The translations under genes and the position numbers were made by a program. From Curtobacterium sp. VKM Ac-1393 (GTDB lineage: Bacteria; Actinomycetota; Actinomycetes; Actinomycetales; Microbacteriaceae), in the NCBI RefSeq assembly GCF_015350995.1, contig NZ_JADKRW010000006.1:124001-188000 (forward strand): 64,000 bases of DNA, given 5' to 3'. The notes under the pieces were generated by a model. That model worked only from the letters and a program-made list of their open reading frames with translations, did not search any database and had not been told where the DNA came from. Below are positions 25,538 to 34,343 of this stretch, in pieces. Numbering within the stretch: position 1 is the first letter of the stretch; each line of letters begins with the position of its first letter.

Positions 25538-26593
25538 TCAGTGATCCTCCAACGGGAGTCGACGTCGTGCGCGGAGCGTCCGTGCACGGAGCGCCATCAC
25601 GGCGATGCCGCCGAGCAGCATCGCGCCTGCCGCGGCGAGCGGGATCGTCGGATCGCTGCCGGTGAAGGCCAGCTCGGTCGTACCGCCGCCGTTGTCGCCG
25701 CCACCGACCACCGGGACCGCGGGAGCCGTCGAAGCGGGAGCGGTGGGTGTGGGAGCCGAAGCGGTGGGCGTCGGCGTCGCGGTCGGCGCAGGTGCGCGGA
25801 CGGTCACGACGTACGTCTCCGTGTCCGGCGGTGCGGTGCCGTTGTCGACCGTGATCGTCACCGTCGTGGTGCCGGGCGTGGTCGGCGTGCCGGAGATGAC
25901 GCCCGTGGTCGGGTTGATCGTCAGCCCGGGCGGCAGGGTCCCGCCGTCGGAGTAGGTGGGTGCCGGGTTGCCCGTCGCGGTGACGGGGAACGAGTACGGC
26001 GTGCCCGCGGTGGCGTCGGTCGGCGTGCCCGAGGTGATCGTCGGTGCGACGCTCTCGGACGGCGTTCCGGCAGCCGGGCAGTTGGTCGGCCGGGTGATGG
26101 TGTTGTCGTCGAGCGTCACCGCTGCGTTCCGGGCGAGCAGTCGGCCCACGACCGTCGCACCCGTCGTCGCGGTGACGGACTGGTCGGCGAGGACGGTGCC
26201 CTGGAACTGGGCGGCACTGCCGATGGTCGCGGAGCTGCCGACCTGCCAGAACACGTTGCACGAGCTGGCGCCACCGGTGATGACGATCCTCGTGCCCGAC
26301 CCGATCGTCAGGGTCGACGCGGCCTGGAACACCCAGACCGAGTCCGCGCTGCCGGCCAGGGTCAGCTGGCCGGTGTTCGCGAGCTGCAGCGTGTCGCCGT
26401 TGTAGACGCCCGGGCTGAGGCTGAGTCCGTTGAGCTCCTGGAGCCCGGTCCGCGTCGGCGTCAGCGACGCGGCGACGTTGTACGCGGTCGTGGTGTCCGA
26501 CTGCGCCTGCGCGGCCGCGGCGTCGGTCTGGTGGACGGTGCCGTTCACGGTCCCGTTGCCGGTGCCGCCGAAGCCGGTGATCGAGGTACCGGG
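25538..26593 (-). pseudogene. 5'-truncated ice-binding-type (DUF3494) cell-wall adhesin
   Basis: The frame encodes most of a DUF3494 ice-binding domain (TGFGGTGNGTVNGTVHQTD, then VWVFQAASTLTIGSG and CNVFWQVGSSATIG). It continues with an Ig-like putative domain (PAPTYSDGGTLPPGL), a Pro/Thr/Ala stalk and a class E-type sorting tail ELAFTG plus membrane segment plus Arg cluster. Homology stops abruptly at PGTSITGF (about 26593). Further upstream the frame is unrelated, has no start codon and hits a stop at 26654-26656. The signal peptide and the first ~35 residues of the domain are missing. The first in-frame start would be GTG 26548, leaving no export signal. Confidence 0.75.
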
Positions 26594-26771
26594 CCATGGC
26601 GGCCCGTGCCTGTGATGGCGAAGAGCCGATGGGGTGTCGAAGTCACCCGGCGTTCACCGTGTCCCGAGTGTGTTCGTACCGCATGTGTTCTGCGGTCAGG
26701 ACTCCCAGGTTCGTCGACTTCATCGCATCGCGGACAAGATTCGCGCGTTCCGGAGCCCGACAGCTGTTCGG

Positions 26772-26777
26772 TATCGT
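26772..26777 (+). promoter_or_regulatory. -10-like TATCGT before the lipid kinase gene
   Basis: TATCGT ends 7 nt before ATG 26785, the spacing expected for leaderless transcription. The intervening cctttcc contains no purine-rich ribosome site. Confidence 0.4.
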
Positions 26778-26784
26778 CCTTTCC

Positions 26785-28101
26785 ATGCCGCGCGCCGCGA
26801 TCGTCGTCAACCCGTCCAAGGTCGACCTGCGGGTGCTCCGCACCACCGTCGCGGCCGAAGAGGACCGGACCGGCTGGGACCCCACGACGTGGTTCAAAAC
26901 GGCGGCGTCCGACGACGGCCGTGCCGCGGCCCTCGACGCGCTCGCCACCGCGCCGGACGTCGTCCTGGTCGTCGGCGGTGACGGCACGCTGCGTGTCACG
27001 GCCGAGGCGCTGCACGGGTCCGGTGTCCCCCTCGCCCTACTCCCGGTGGGGACCGGCAACCTGTACGCCCGGAACCTGCGCATCCCGCTGAACGACGTCG
27101 CCGGATCGGTCCGAGCTGCCTTCACCGGGACGGATCGACGGGTCGACCTGGCGTTCGCCGCCCTCACCGACCCGCAGGGCACGACGACGCACCACGCCTT
27201 CCTGGTGATGGCGGGTATCGGACTCGACGCGAACATGGCCGCCAACACCAACGCGCGCCTGAAGAAACGGTTCGGGTGGCTGGCGTACTCGGACCCGATC
27301 ATGCGGTCCGTCATCGGCAACCGGCAGGTCGACCTGCGGTACCGACTCGACGACGGCGAGGCCCGGACGATGCGAGCGCACACGGTCATCGTCGGGAACT
27401 GCGGCACCCTGACCGCCGGCGTCCTGCTGCTCCCCGCGGCGGAGCCGGACGACGGGGTGCTCGACGCGGTCGCGTTCCGCCCCGGTCGGACGGTCGGGTG
27501 GGCAGGGGTCGGCTACGGGCTGTCCCTGAACCGGTTCTTCCACCGGACCGGGTTCGGCCGGTTCCTGTCGTGGCTCATCCCGGCCACCCGGACGCTGCGG
27601 TACACGAGCGCACGCGTGCTCGACCTCGAGCTCGACCACGCCGAGCAGATCCAGCTCGACGGCGACCCGTTCGGCACGGTGGTCGCGGTGCGGCTGACGG
27701 TGGACCCCGGCGGACTCACCATCCGGGTGGGGCCGTCACGAAGGGTGGGACGTCGAGAGCGTCAACCGCGCGCGGTCCGCACGCGATCTGCGAACGCGGC
27801 GTGCAACGGGTGCTCCGCACCCAGGCCGGTGATCTGCGTCACCACGTCGGCGTCGGACGCGTCCGACGCCAGCAGGGCCTGCAACTCGACGCTCTGCTCG
27901 TCGTCCGCGACGTCGAAGCGGAGTGCCGCACCCATCGCGTCGAGCAGGGCGGTCGGCTCGGTGCCGTCCTCGGCCAGAGACGCAGCCGGTGAGACGAAGC
28001 GCTCGTCGCGCGACAGCTTGCGGAGCGGCTGGCGACCGACGCGGGTCACCGTGTCGGGCAGGTGCGGGTTCTCGAACCGGGCGATGATCGCCTGGACGTA
28101 G
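26785..28101 (+). CDS. Diacylglycerol/lipid kinase family protein with readthrough tail
   Basis: The first ~324 residues form a DAGK-catalytic-domain protein: VVNPSKVDL, the nucleotide loop VVGGDGTLR, LPVGTGNLYARNL, and a C-terminal sandwich ending VDPGGLTIRVGPS near 27750. Such enzymes phosphorylate diacylglycerol or other lipids in phospholipid turnover. There is no stop where the family ends. The frame runs on to TAG 28101, adding ~115 Arg/Ser-rich residues that are antisense to mtlD. The natural stop may have been lost by a small deletion or frameshift. Confidence 0.8.
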   Translation: MPRAAIVVNPSKVDLRVLRTTVAAEEDRTGWDPTTWFKTAASDDGRAAALDALATAPDVVLVVGGDGTLRVTAEALHGSGVPLALLPVGTGNLYARNLRIPLNDVAGSVRAAFTGTDRRVDLAFAALTDPQGTTTHHAFLVMAGIGLDANMAANTNARLKKRFGWLAYSDPIMRSVIGNRQVDLRYRLDDGEARTMRAHTVIVGNCGTLTAGVLLLPAAEPDDGVLDAVAFRPGRTVGWAGVGYGLSLNRFFHRTGFGRFLSWLIPATRTLRYTSARVLDLELDHAEQIQLDGDPFGTVVAVRLTVDPGGLTIRVGPSRRVGRRERQPRAVRTRSANAACNGCSAPRPVICVTTSASDASDASRACNSTLCSSSATSKRSAAPIASSRAVGSVPSSARDAAGETKRSSRDSLRSGWRPTRVTVSGRCGFSNRAMIAWT

Positions 28102-28919
28102 GCACGGTGCACCTCGGGGTCGAGCTCGTGGCGGCGGACGAGCAGGTCGCTCGTCTCGGCGAGCACGGACTCGAGCTCGGAGCGCACGGCCGGGATCGCG
28201 ATGGCGTCCGAGATCTTGTCCGCGCCCGCGACGAAGCCGTGGTACGCGACGGTGGCGTGCCCGGTGTTCACCGTGAAGAGCTTCCGCTCGATCGAGGCGG
28301 CGAGGCCGTCGACGTAGTGTGCGCCGGGGATCTCCGGCTCGTTGCCGCCGAACGGCGTGCGGTCGATGGCCCACTCGAAGTAGGTCTCGACGGTGACGTC
28401 GAGGCCGGCGCCCTCGGGCTGCGCGGGGACGATACGGTCGACGGCGGTGTTCGCGAAGACGGCCTTGGCGAGCGCCGCGTCACAGCCGTCCGCGGGCAGG
28501 GCGTCGACGATGAACTCGCGCAGGCGGTCGGTGGCGTTCAGAGCGTTCTCGCACGCCATCACGGCGATCGGAGCGGCGGAGGCGTCGCGGGCGACGAGCG
28601 CGCGGGCGATGACCGGCGCGATGAACTTCAGGACGTTCGGGCCGACGGCGCAGGTGACGATCGCGGCAGCGGCGATCTCGGCCACGACGCCGTCCTCGTC
28701 CTGCGCGCTGTTCAGGGCGCGGAAGTTCGTGACCTCGTGGTCCTGCGCTCCGGTACCGACCTCGTGCACGGTGTACGAGTCGGCGGCGGCCAGGGCGTCG
28801 ATGACGGGGGCGGCGACATCGGCGAAGACGACCTCGTACCCGGCTTCGTGCAGGAGCAGCCCGACGAAGCCGCGGCCGATGTTGCCGGCCCCGAAGTGGA
28901 CGGCGGTGCCGGTGCTCAC
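27762..28919 (-). CDS. mtlD: Mannitol-1-phosphate 5-dehydrogenase
   Basis: This 385-residue enzyme oxidises mannitol-1-phosphate to fructose-6-phosphate with NAD. It begins VHFGAGNIGRGFVG, the family's dinucleotide-binding motif, and has the catalytic region VNTGHATVAYHGFVAG. Its start overlaps the mtlF stop by 4 bp, closing the ptsI-mtlA-mtlF-mtlD run. Its 3' 340 bp are overlapped on the other strand by the lipid kinase frame. Confidence 0.95.
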   Translation of the reverse strand: MSTGTAVHFGAGNIGRGFVGLLLHEAGYEVVFADVAAPVIDALAAADSYTVHEVGTGAQDHEVTNFRALNSAQDEDGVVAEIAAAAIVTCAVGPNVLKFIAPVIARALVARDASAAPIAVMACENALNATDRLREFIVDALPADGCDAALAKAVFANTAVDRIVPAQPEGAGLDVTVETYFEWAIDRTPFGGNEPEIPGAHYVDGLAASIERKLFTVNTGHATVAYHGFVAGADKISDAIAIPAVRSELESVLAETSDLLVRRHELDPEVHRAYVQAIIARFENPHLPDTVTRVGRQPLRKLSRDERFVSPAASLAEDGTEPTALLDAMGAALRFDVADDEQSVELQALLASDASDADVVTQITGLGAEHPLHAAFADRVRTARG

Positions 28920-29353
28920 TCGTTGACCTCGCCGAGGATCGACAGGATGGCGCTGGTGTCGGCGGCGTCGGTGAGCTTCTGGACCTCGTCCTCGTCGGAG
29001 AACACGATCGCGATCTTGGACAGGATGTCGAGGTGCTCGTTGTTCACGCCGGCGATGCCGACGACGAAGCGCACGGGGTTGCCGTCCCAGTCGATCGGGC
29101 TGGCGTAGCGGATGAACGACAGGGCGGACGACTTGATTGCGTCCTTCGCGTCGTTCGTGCCGTGCGGGATCGCGAGGAAGTTGCCCATGTACGTGGACAC
29201 GCTCTTCTCGCGCTCGAGCATCGCCGGGTAGTAGTCAGCGGTGACCGCGCCCGCAGCCTCGAGGATCTCGGCCGCCTCCTTCATCGCCTCCGACTTGGTC
29301 GGCGCGGTGTCCTCGGTGTGGATCCGGATCTGGCTCTCCTGCAGGACGGGCAT
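28916..29353 (-). CDS. mtlF: PTS mannitol-specific IIA component
   Basis: This 145-residue IIA passes phosphate from HPr to the IIB domain of the mannitol permease. The active motif FLAIPHGTND holds the phospho-His (about residue 65). Length fits the stand-alone MtlF type. It is 90 bp from mtlA, a gap holding a strong hairpin, and overlaps mtlD by 4 bp. Confidence 0.94.
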   Translation of the reverse strand: MPVLQESQIRIHTEDTAPTKSEAMKEAAEILEAAGAVTADYYPAMLEREKSVSTYMGNFLAIPHGTNDAKDAIKSSALSFIRYASPIDWDGNPVRFVVGIAGVNNEHLDILSKIAIVFSDEDEVQKLTDAADTSAILSILGEVNE

Positions 29354-29384
29354 CGGGGTTCTCCTTGGTGTTCGACGACGTGGT

Positions 29385-29414
29385 GGAGGGGACGGGGATG
29401 TCCCCGTCCCCTCC
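29385..29414. terminator. Strong hairpin between mtlA and mtlF
   Basis: GGAGGGGACGGGGA (29385-29398) pairs perfectly with TCCCCGTCCCCTCC (29401-29414) with a 2-nt loop. It sits 30 bp past the mtlA stop. It may act as an intercistronic stabiliser or partial terminator that favours the permease over mtlF-mtlD. Confidence 0.6.
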
Positions 29415-29443
29415 GATACTGCACTTCGTTACTGGTGGTGGCG

Positions 29444-30985
29444 TTACTGGTTCTTGAGCTGGTCGACGACCTGGTCGTACTGCGGCGCGTTCATGAAGTT
29501 GCCGACCGACACGTGCTGTGCGTTCGGGTTCTTCTGCTTGGCGCGGTCCGTCAGCTCTTCCTGCGTGATGATCAGGTCCTCGTCACCAGACAGGTTCGCG
29601 ATCGCCTTGTTGGTGACCGTGACCCCCTCGATGCCCGCCTTCTTGATCTTGTTGCGCAGGACGCTGGCGCCCATCGCACTCGAGCCCATGCCGGCGTCGC
29701 AGGCGAAGACCAGGTTCTGGACCTTCGTCGCGGTGGCGGTGGTGCCCGACGCGGCAGCCTCTTCCGAGTTGGCCGGGGCGTTGCCGCCGAGCAGGCCGGC
29801 GGTTGCCGAGTTGACGTCGCGGCCCTTGTTGGCCTGGAGCTTCGCCATCGCGGCGCTCATGTCGCCGTCGTTGCCCAGCTCACGGTCACGCTTGCGGGTG
29901 GCGAGGAGGAAGAACGACGCGACCGCGAACGACACCGCAGCCGACAGGATGACCGACAGGATGACGCCGACGAAGCTGTCCTTCGCCGTCGCACCGAGCA
30001 CCGCGAAGATGGAACCCGGTGACGCCGGAGCGACGAGGCCGGAGTGGAACGCGACGTTGGTGGCGACACCGGTCGCACCACCGAGGATGACGGCGATGAA
30101 CAGGATCGGCTTCTGCAGCACGTACGGGAAGTAGATCTCGTGGATGCCGCCGAGGAACTGGATGATGATCGCGCCGGGAGCGGTCGAGCGGGCGATGCCG
30201 ACACCGAAGAAGGTGAAGGCGAGCAGGATGCCGAGACCGGGGCCGGGGTTCGCCTCGAGCAGGAACAGGATCGACTTGCCCGATTCCTTGACCTGGTCCG
30301 CGCCGAGCTGGTCGAGCACACCGTGGTTGATGGCGTTGTTCAGGAAGAACACCTTGGCCGGCTCGATGATGACGCTGGCGAGCGGCAGCAGCGAGTGCTG
30401 GACGAGGAAGTTCACCGCATCACCGAGGCCCTCGGCGATGAGCTTGAACAGCGGCGCGAGCCAGAAGAAGCCGACCATCGCGAGCGCGAAGCCGAGGATG
30501 CCGGCCGCGTAGTTGTTGACCAGCATCTCGAAGCCGGGCTTGATCTTGCCGTCCCAGATCTTGTCGATCTGCTTGATGAGGTACGCACCGAGCGGACCGC
30601 AGATCATCGCGCCGAGGATCATCGTCGTGCCGTTGGCCCCGATGATGACACCCATCGTCATGATCGACCCGACGACGGCGCCGCGGGTCTCGTAGACCAT
30701 CCGACCGCCCTGGATCGCGATCGCGAGGGGGATGAGGTAGGTCAGGATCGGGCCGACGAGGCCGATGTTGGCGACGCCGCCGGTCTCACCGAAGCCGCCG
30801 AGGATGCCCACGGGCGTCCAGCCGGTCTCGATGAAGAAGGCCGTGATGATGCCCCACGCGATGAAGATCGCGATGTTGGGCATGACCATGCCGGAGAGGA
30901 ACGTGCCGAACTTCTGAACGGCGACGCGTGCGCCGCCCCGCGACTTCGCGGGTGCGTCGGGCGCTGCAACGGACGACGTTGTCAT
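29444..30985 (-). CDS. mtlA: PTS mannitol-specific IICB permease
   Basis: This 513-residue protein has an N-terminal IIC domain (about residues 20-350) with MTL-type motifs VGSIMTMGVIIGANGTTM and GGIHEIYFPYVL. A low-complexity linker follows, then a C-terminal IIB domain with the phosphocysteine loop FACDAGMGSSAMGA. It imports mannitol as mannitol-1-phosphate. IIA is separate (mtlF). It lies 61 bp after ptsI. Confidence 0.95.
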   Translation of the reverse strand: MTTSSVAAPDAPAKSRGGARVAVQKFGTFLSGMVMPNIAIFIAWGIITAFFIETGWTPVGILGGFGETGGVANIGLVGPILTYLIPLAIAIQGGRMVYETRGAVVGSIMTMGVIIGANGTTMILGAMICGPLGAYLIKQIDKIWDGKIKPGFEMLVNNYAAGILGFALAMVGFFWLAPLFKLIAEGLGDAVNFLVQHSLLPLASVIIEPAKVFFLNNAINHGVLDQLGADQVKESGKSILFLLEANPGPGLGILLAFTFFGVGIARSTAPGAIIIQFLGGIHEIYFPYVLQKPILFIAVILGGATGVATNVAFHSGLVAPASPGSIFAVLGATAKDSFVGVILSVILSAAVSFAVASFFLLATRKRDRELGNDGDMSAAMAKLQANKGRDVNSATAGLLGGNAPANSEEAAASGTTATATKVQNLVFACDAGMGSSAMGASVLRNKIKKAGIEGVTVTNKAIANLSGDEDLIITQEELTDRAKQKNPNAQHVSVGNFMNAPQYDQVVDQLKNQ

Positions 30986-31046
30986 GTGCGGTGACTTTCT
31001 GTGTGGTGGAGCTGCTGCGGTGTAAGGGAGGGTGGTGCTGGGTGGG

Positions 31047-32702
31047 TCAGACGGCGTGCGCGGCCGCTGCGGCGGACTTCGCGGCCGCCGCCGTGGACGC
31101 GGCGAGTGCCGCCTGGGCCATCTCGCGGGCCTGCTCGAGCGTGTGCTGACCGAGTTCGGCGCGCACGTCGGCCAGGGCCGCGGGGGTCATGGAGAGGGTG
31201 GTGGCGCCGAGGCCGACCAGGACGACGGCGAGCAGCGGGTCGGCCGCGGCCTCACCGCAGATGCCGACGGCCTTGCCCGCATCGGCGCCGGCCGCTCCGA
31301 GCTGCGCGACGAGGCGCAGGACGGCGGGGTGCCACGGGTCCTGGTAGGACGCGACGGTGCCGAGCATGCGGTCGGCGGCCATCGTGTACTGGGTCAGGTC
31401 GTTCGTGCCGATCGACACGAAGTCCGCGTTCTGGAAGACCTGTTCGGCCATCAGGGCGAGCGACGGCACCTCGGCCATCACGCCGGCCGTGCGGATGCCG
31501 AGCTCGCGGGCCAGGGTGACGAAGTACTCGGTCTCCTCGGCGTCGGCGACCATCGGGGCCATGACCCACAGGTCGGCCTCGGTCGCGGCGTCGGCCCGGG
31601 CCAGCGCGGTGAGCTGGTCGCGGAGCACCTCGGGGTGGTTGCGCAGGGCACGGAGGCCACGGCGGCCGAGCGCGGGGTTCTCCTCGTCCTTGTCGGTGAG
31701 GAACGGCAGCGGCTTGTCGGCGCCGGCGTCGAGCGCCCGGACGACGACCTTCTTGCCAGGGAACGCGGCGAGGAGCTGTCGGTAGGACTCGGTCTGCTCG
31801 TCGACGGTCGGCGCCTTCGGCGAGTCGAGGAAGAGGAACTCGGTGCGGAAGAGCCCCACGCCCTCCGCACCGAGAGCAACGGCACCCGCGGCGTCGGCGG
31901 GGCTGCCGAGGTTCGCGAGCAGGGGCACGAGGTGGCCGTCGGCCAGGGCACCGGCGGTGAGCGGTGCGGCGGCAGCGGCGAGCCGGTCGGCGATGCGCTG
32001 GTCGACCTCGGCGACGAGCTCGTCGGAAGGGTCGGTCACGACGGTGCCGGCGACGGCGTCCACGACGACGTGCTGGCCGTCGACCAGGTCGTCCGCACCG
32101 GTCACCCCGACGATCGCGGTGATGCCCTTGGCGCGGGCGAGGATCGCGGTGTGCGAGGTGGGTCCGCCGTCGCGGGTGACGAGCGCGAGGACCTTGTCGA
32201 GGTCCAGCAGCGCGGTGTCGGCCGGCGCGAGGTCGCGGGCGACGAGGACGAAGGGGGTGTCCGACTCGGGGACACCCGGGGCGTGCACGCCGCGGAGCTT
32301 GGCGACGATGCGCTGGGCGACGTCGTCGAGGTCGGCTGCGCGCTCCCCCATGTAGCCGCCCATGCCGACGAGCAGGTCGCGGAACTGCGCGAACGCCTCG
32401 TAGACGGCGCGCTCGGCGTTGGTGCCGCCGTCGATGCGGGTGTGCACGTCGTCGAGGAGCGTCGGGTCCTGCGCCATGAGCGCCTGCGCCTCGAGCACGG
32501 CCTGGGCGTCGCCGCCGGCGAGCTGACCGCGCTTGTTGAGGTCGTCGGCCACGGCGGCCAGTGCGTCGTGCACGGCCTGCTTCGCGTCGTCCGCCGAACC
32601 GGTCAGGGCGTCCTTCGAGGGTTCGCCGAGCGGGTCCGCCATGCGGAGCACGGGGCCGTGGGCGACGCCACGGCCGACGCCGGTGCCGAGCAGTTCGGAC
32701 AT
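31047..32702 (-). CDS. ptsI: Phosphoenolpyruvate-protein phosphotransferase (PTS enzyme I)
   Basis: This 551-residue enzyme I takes phosphate from PEP and gives it to HPr. The phospho-His motif GGPTSHTAILAR is followed by the PEP-binding barrel with GLFRTEFLF, and VGICGEAAADP near the C-terminus. It ends in an unusual Ala-rich tail (KSAAAAAHAV). Start ATG 32702 has AAGGAG 6 nt upstream. It heads the mannitol operon instead of pairing with ptsH, which is encoded nearby on the other strand. Confidence 0.95.
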   Translation of the reverse strand: MSELLGTGVGRGVAHGPVLRMADPLGEPSKDALTGSADDAKQAVHDALAAVADDLNKRGQLAGGDAQAVLEAQALMAQDPTLLDDVHTRIDGGTNAERAVYEAFAQFRDLLVGMGGYMGERAADLDDVAQRIVAKLRGVHAPGVPESDTPFVLVARDLAPADTALLDLDKVLALVTRDGGPTSHTAILARAKGITAIVGVTGADDLVDGQHVVVDAVAGTVVTDPSDELVAEVDQRIADRLAAAAAPLTAGALADGHLVPLLANLGSPADAAGAVALGAEGVGLFRTEFLFLDSPKAPTVDEQTESYRQLLAAFPGKKVVVRALDAGADKPLPFLTDKDEENPALGRRGLRALRNHPEVLRDQLTALARADAATEADLWVMAPMVADAEETEYFVTLARELGIRTAGVMAEVPSLALMAEQVFQNADFVSIGTNDLTQYTMAADRMLGTVASYQDPWHPAVLRLVAQLGAAGADAGKAVGICGEAAADPLLAVVLVGLGATTLSMTPAALADVRAELGQHTLEQAREMAQAALAASTAAAAKSAAAAAHAV

Positions 32703-32795
32703 TCGAGACTCCTTCATCTCACACGCACGTGCGGTGGGGTGTTCGTTCGGTGCGCGCACAGCGGAGACGGGACCTCGCCGGTGCGGCTGAGCAGC

Positions 32796-32824
32796 ACACT
32801 ACCCCGATCCGCGTTGACAAACAA
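32796..32824 (-). promoter_or_regulatory. Candidate ptsI promoter
   Basis: On the minus strand TTTGTT (32824 to 32819), a 17-nt spacer and TAGTGT (32801 to 32796) give a weak -35/-10 pair about 95 bp upstream of ptsI. The -35 half overlaps the divergent deoR promoter, so one regulator site could govern both. Confidence 0.35.
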
Positions 32825-32843
32825 ACACATCCGGGGATAAAAA
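32814..32843 (+). promoter_or_regulatory. Candidate promoter of the DeoR gene in an AT-rich divergent region
   Basis: A consensus TTGACA (32814-32819) is followed after 18 nt by TAAAAA (32838-32843), inside a ~45-bp AT-rich island that is rare in this window. The repeats acaaaca and agaaaca could be part of the DeoR-family operator. RNA would have a leader of about 105 nt. Confidence 0.5.
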
Positions 32844-32955
32844 TACAGAAACAGATGCCCGTTTGCGTCTGGCGGCCAGCCCCTCCGGGCCGGTTCCGGC
32901 AGGTTCGTGCCCGGTCATGTCCGTTCCGTTCCGACCCAGGAGACGACGAGTCCCG

Positions 32956-33726
32956 ATGTACGCACCAGAGCGCCACCAGCGCATCGTCGAAGAGGCGCGT
33001 TCGCAGGGGCGGGTCGACGTCAAGGACCTCGCCGAGCTGCTCGAGGTCACGCCCGAGACGATCCGCCGCGATCTCACGAGTCTCGAGCGCCGCGGCCTGG
33101 TGCGGCGCGCCCACGGCGGCGCGATCCCGGTCGAGCGCATCACGATCCACCCCGGCGTCGGCGACCGCGGCGGCATCAACCAGCCCGAGAAGATGGTCAT
33201 CGCCGAGGCCGCGCTCGAGGAACTGCCCGAGAACGGCTCGATCATGATCGACGCGGGCACCTCGACGATCTGCCTTGCCGAGATGCTGCCGACCGATCGC
33301 GGGCTCACCGTCGTCACGCACTCCCTCCCGGTGGCCATGGCCGTCGCGAACCGACCGGGCATCGACCTGCACCTGCTCGGCGGCAACATCCGCAGCGACT
33401 CCCTGGCCGGCGTCGGCACGTGGACGCACCAGCTCATCGGCATGGTCAGCGTCGACGTCGCCTTCGTCAGCATCAACGGGATCACCCCCGAGCGCGGCCT
33501 GACGACCCACAACATGGCAGAGGCCGCGGTGAAGTCGGCGATGATCAAGTCCGCCCGCCGGAGCATCCTGCTCGCCGACCACACGAAGTTCGGTCGTGAA
33601 GAGTTCGGACGCGTCGCACCACTCGCCGCGATCGACACGATCATCACCGACCCCGGCGTCAACCTCGACCTGGTCCGCGAGGTCGAGGCCGCTGGCACCG
33701 AGGTGTTCTGGCCCGGTCGACCCTGA
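32956..33726 (+). CDS. DeoR-family transcriptional regulator of PTS/sugar genes
   Basis: This 256-residue protein has an N-terminal DeoR HTH (RHQRIVEEARSQGRVDV, then the recognition helix VTPETIRRDLTSLERRG). Its C-terminal sensor has the DeoR sugar-phosphate-binding motifs MIDAGTSTICLAEML, VTHSLPVA and ADHTKFG. It is divergent from ptsI-mtlAFD and lies upstream of ptsH, so control of this PTS region by a phosphorylated sugar is a fair inference. Start is ATG 32956 (MYAPERHQ), the usual family N-terminus. Confidence 0.9.
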   Translation: MYAPERHQRIVEEARSQGRVDVKDLAELLEVTPETIRRDLTSLERRGLVRRAHGGAIPVERITIHPGVGDRGGINQPEKMVIAEAALEELPENGSIMIDAGTSTICLAEMLPTDRGLTVVTHSLPVAMAVANRPGIDLHLLGGNIRSDSLAGVGTWTHQLIGMVSVDVAFVSINGITPERGLTTHNMAEAAVKSAMIKSARRSILLADHTKFGREEFGRVAPLAAIDTIITDPGVNLDLVREVEAAGTEVFWPGRP

Positions 33727-33795
33727 CCACTCACCCGACCCGCCCATCCGGCGCTCGCTAGCATGAGCGCACCACCCATCGACAGGAGTACATCG

Positions 33796-34068
33796 ATGTC
33801 CGAAGCCACCCGCACCGTGACCGTCGCCAGCGCCTCCGGCCTGCACGCGCGTCCCGCGTCCCTCTTCGTCCAGACCGTGACCGCCTCCGGGCACCAGGTC
33901 ACGATCGCCAAGGGCGACAAGTCCGGCAACGCCGGCAGCATCCTCGCCCTGCTCGGCCTGGGCATCGAGAACGGCGACGAGGTCACCCTCACGGTGACCG
34001 GCGACGACGCCGAGACGACCGCCGACAGCCTGGTCGAGTTCCTGCAGACGGACCACGACGCGGCCTGA
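33796..34068 (+). CDS. ptsH: Phosphocarrier protein HPr
   Basis: This 90-residue HPr has the active-site ASGLHARPAS loop (His about residue 16) and the regulatory-serine region NAGSILALLGLGIENGDEV. It carries phosphate from enzyme I to the mannitol IIA and perhaps to the orphan IIA at 3.3 kb. AGGAG lies 7 nt before ATG 33796. A TAGCAT -10-like box at 33759-33764 would give a ~25-nt leader. Confidence 0.94.
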   Translation: MSEATRTVTVASASGLHARPASLFVQTVTASGHQVTIAKGDKSGNAGSILALLGLGIENGDEVTLTVTGDDAETTADSLVEFLQTDHDAA

Positions 34069-34075
34069 TCGCGAC

Positions 34076-34135
34076 ACCGCAGACGGACGGGAGGCACGGT
34101 GCCAGCTGGCACCGTGCCTCCCGTCCGTCTGCGGT
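34076..34135. repeat. Perfect 60-bp intergenic palindrome
   Basis: Positions 34076-34105 are exactly complementary to 34106-34135, with no loop. The centre is CGGTGCCAGCTGGCACCG flanked by GGGAGGCA/TGCCTCCC and GGACGG/CCGTCC. It sits 7 bp after ptsH. A close copy lies at 40.27-40.32 kb. It can act as a terminator and looks like a dispersed repeat family. Confidence 0.85.
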
Positions 34136-34330
34136 CGCCCCACCGCGCCCGCCCAGCCCGCCCCGCCCACCCGCCCGCCCCGGGGTGCGCTCGCCCGGTT
34201 GCCCGCCCGAGGTTCCGAAATCTCGTCATCTCGGCGTCCTCCACGTCGATCTGTGGAACCTCAGCGACGCGCACGCGGCGAGTCGTGGAACCCCGAACCG
34301 GCGTGGACCAGGGGTGTCGGCGCCCGCCGA

Positions 34331-34336
34331 TAAGGT
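34331..34336 (+). promoter_or_regulatory. -10-like TAAGGT before xth
   Basis: TAAGGT ends 7 nt before ATG 34344 and no ribosome site lies between, which fits leaderless transcription. Confidence 0.4.
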
Positions 34337-34343
34337 GGTCTGC

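Noticed and set aside
24531-26597. A single 688-codon frame joining the MDR oxidoreductase to upstream sequence
   Set aside because: The part before codon 379 is an out-of-frame shadow of the ice-binding gene; the enzyme starts at ATG 25463.
32703-32955. catabolite-response (cre) site in the ptsI-deoR gap
   Set aside because: The AT-rich island has acaaaca repeats but no good match to the palindromic cre consensus; a DeoR site is more likely.
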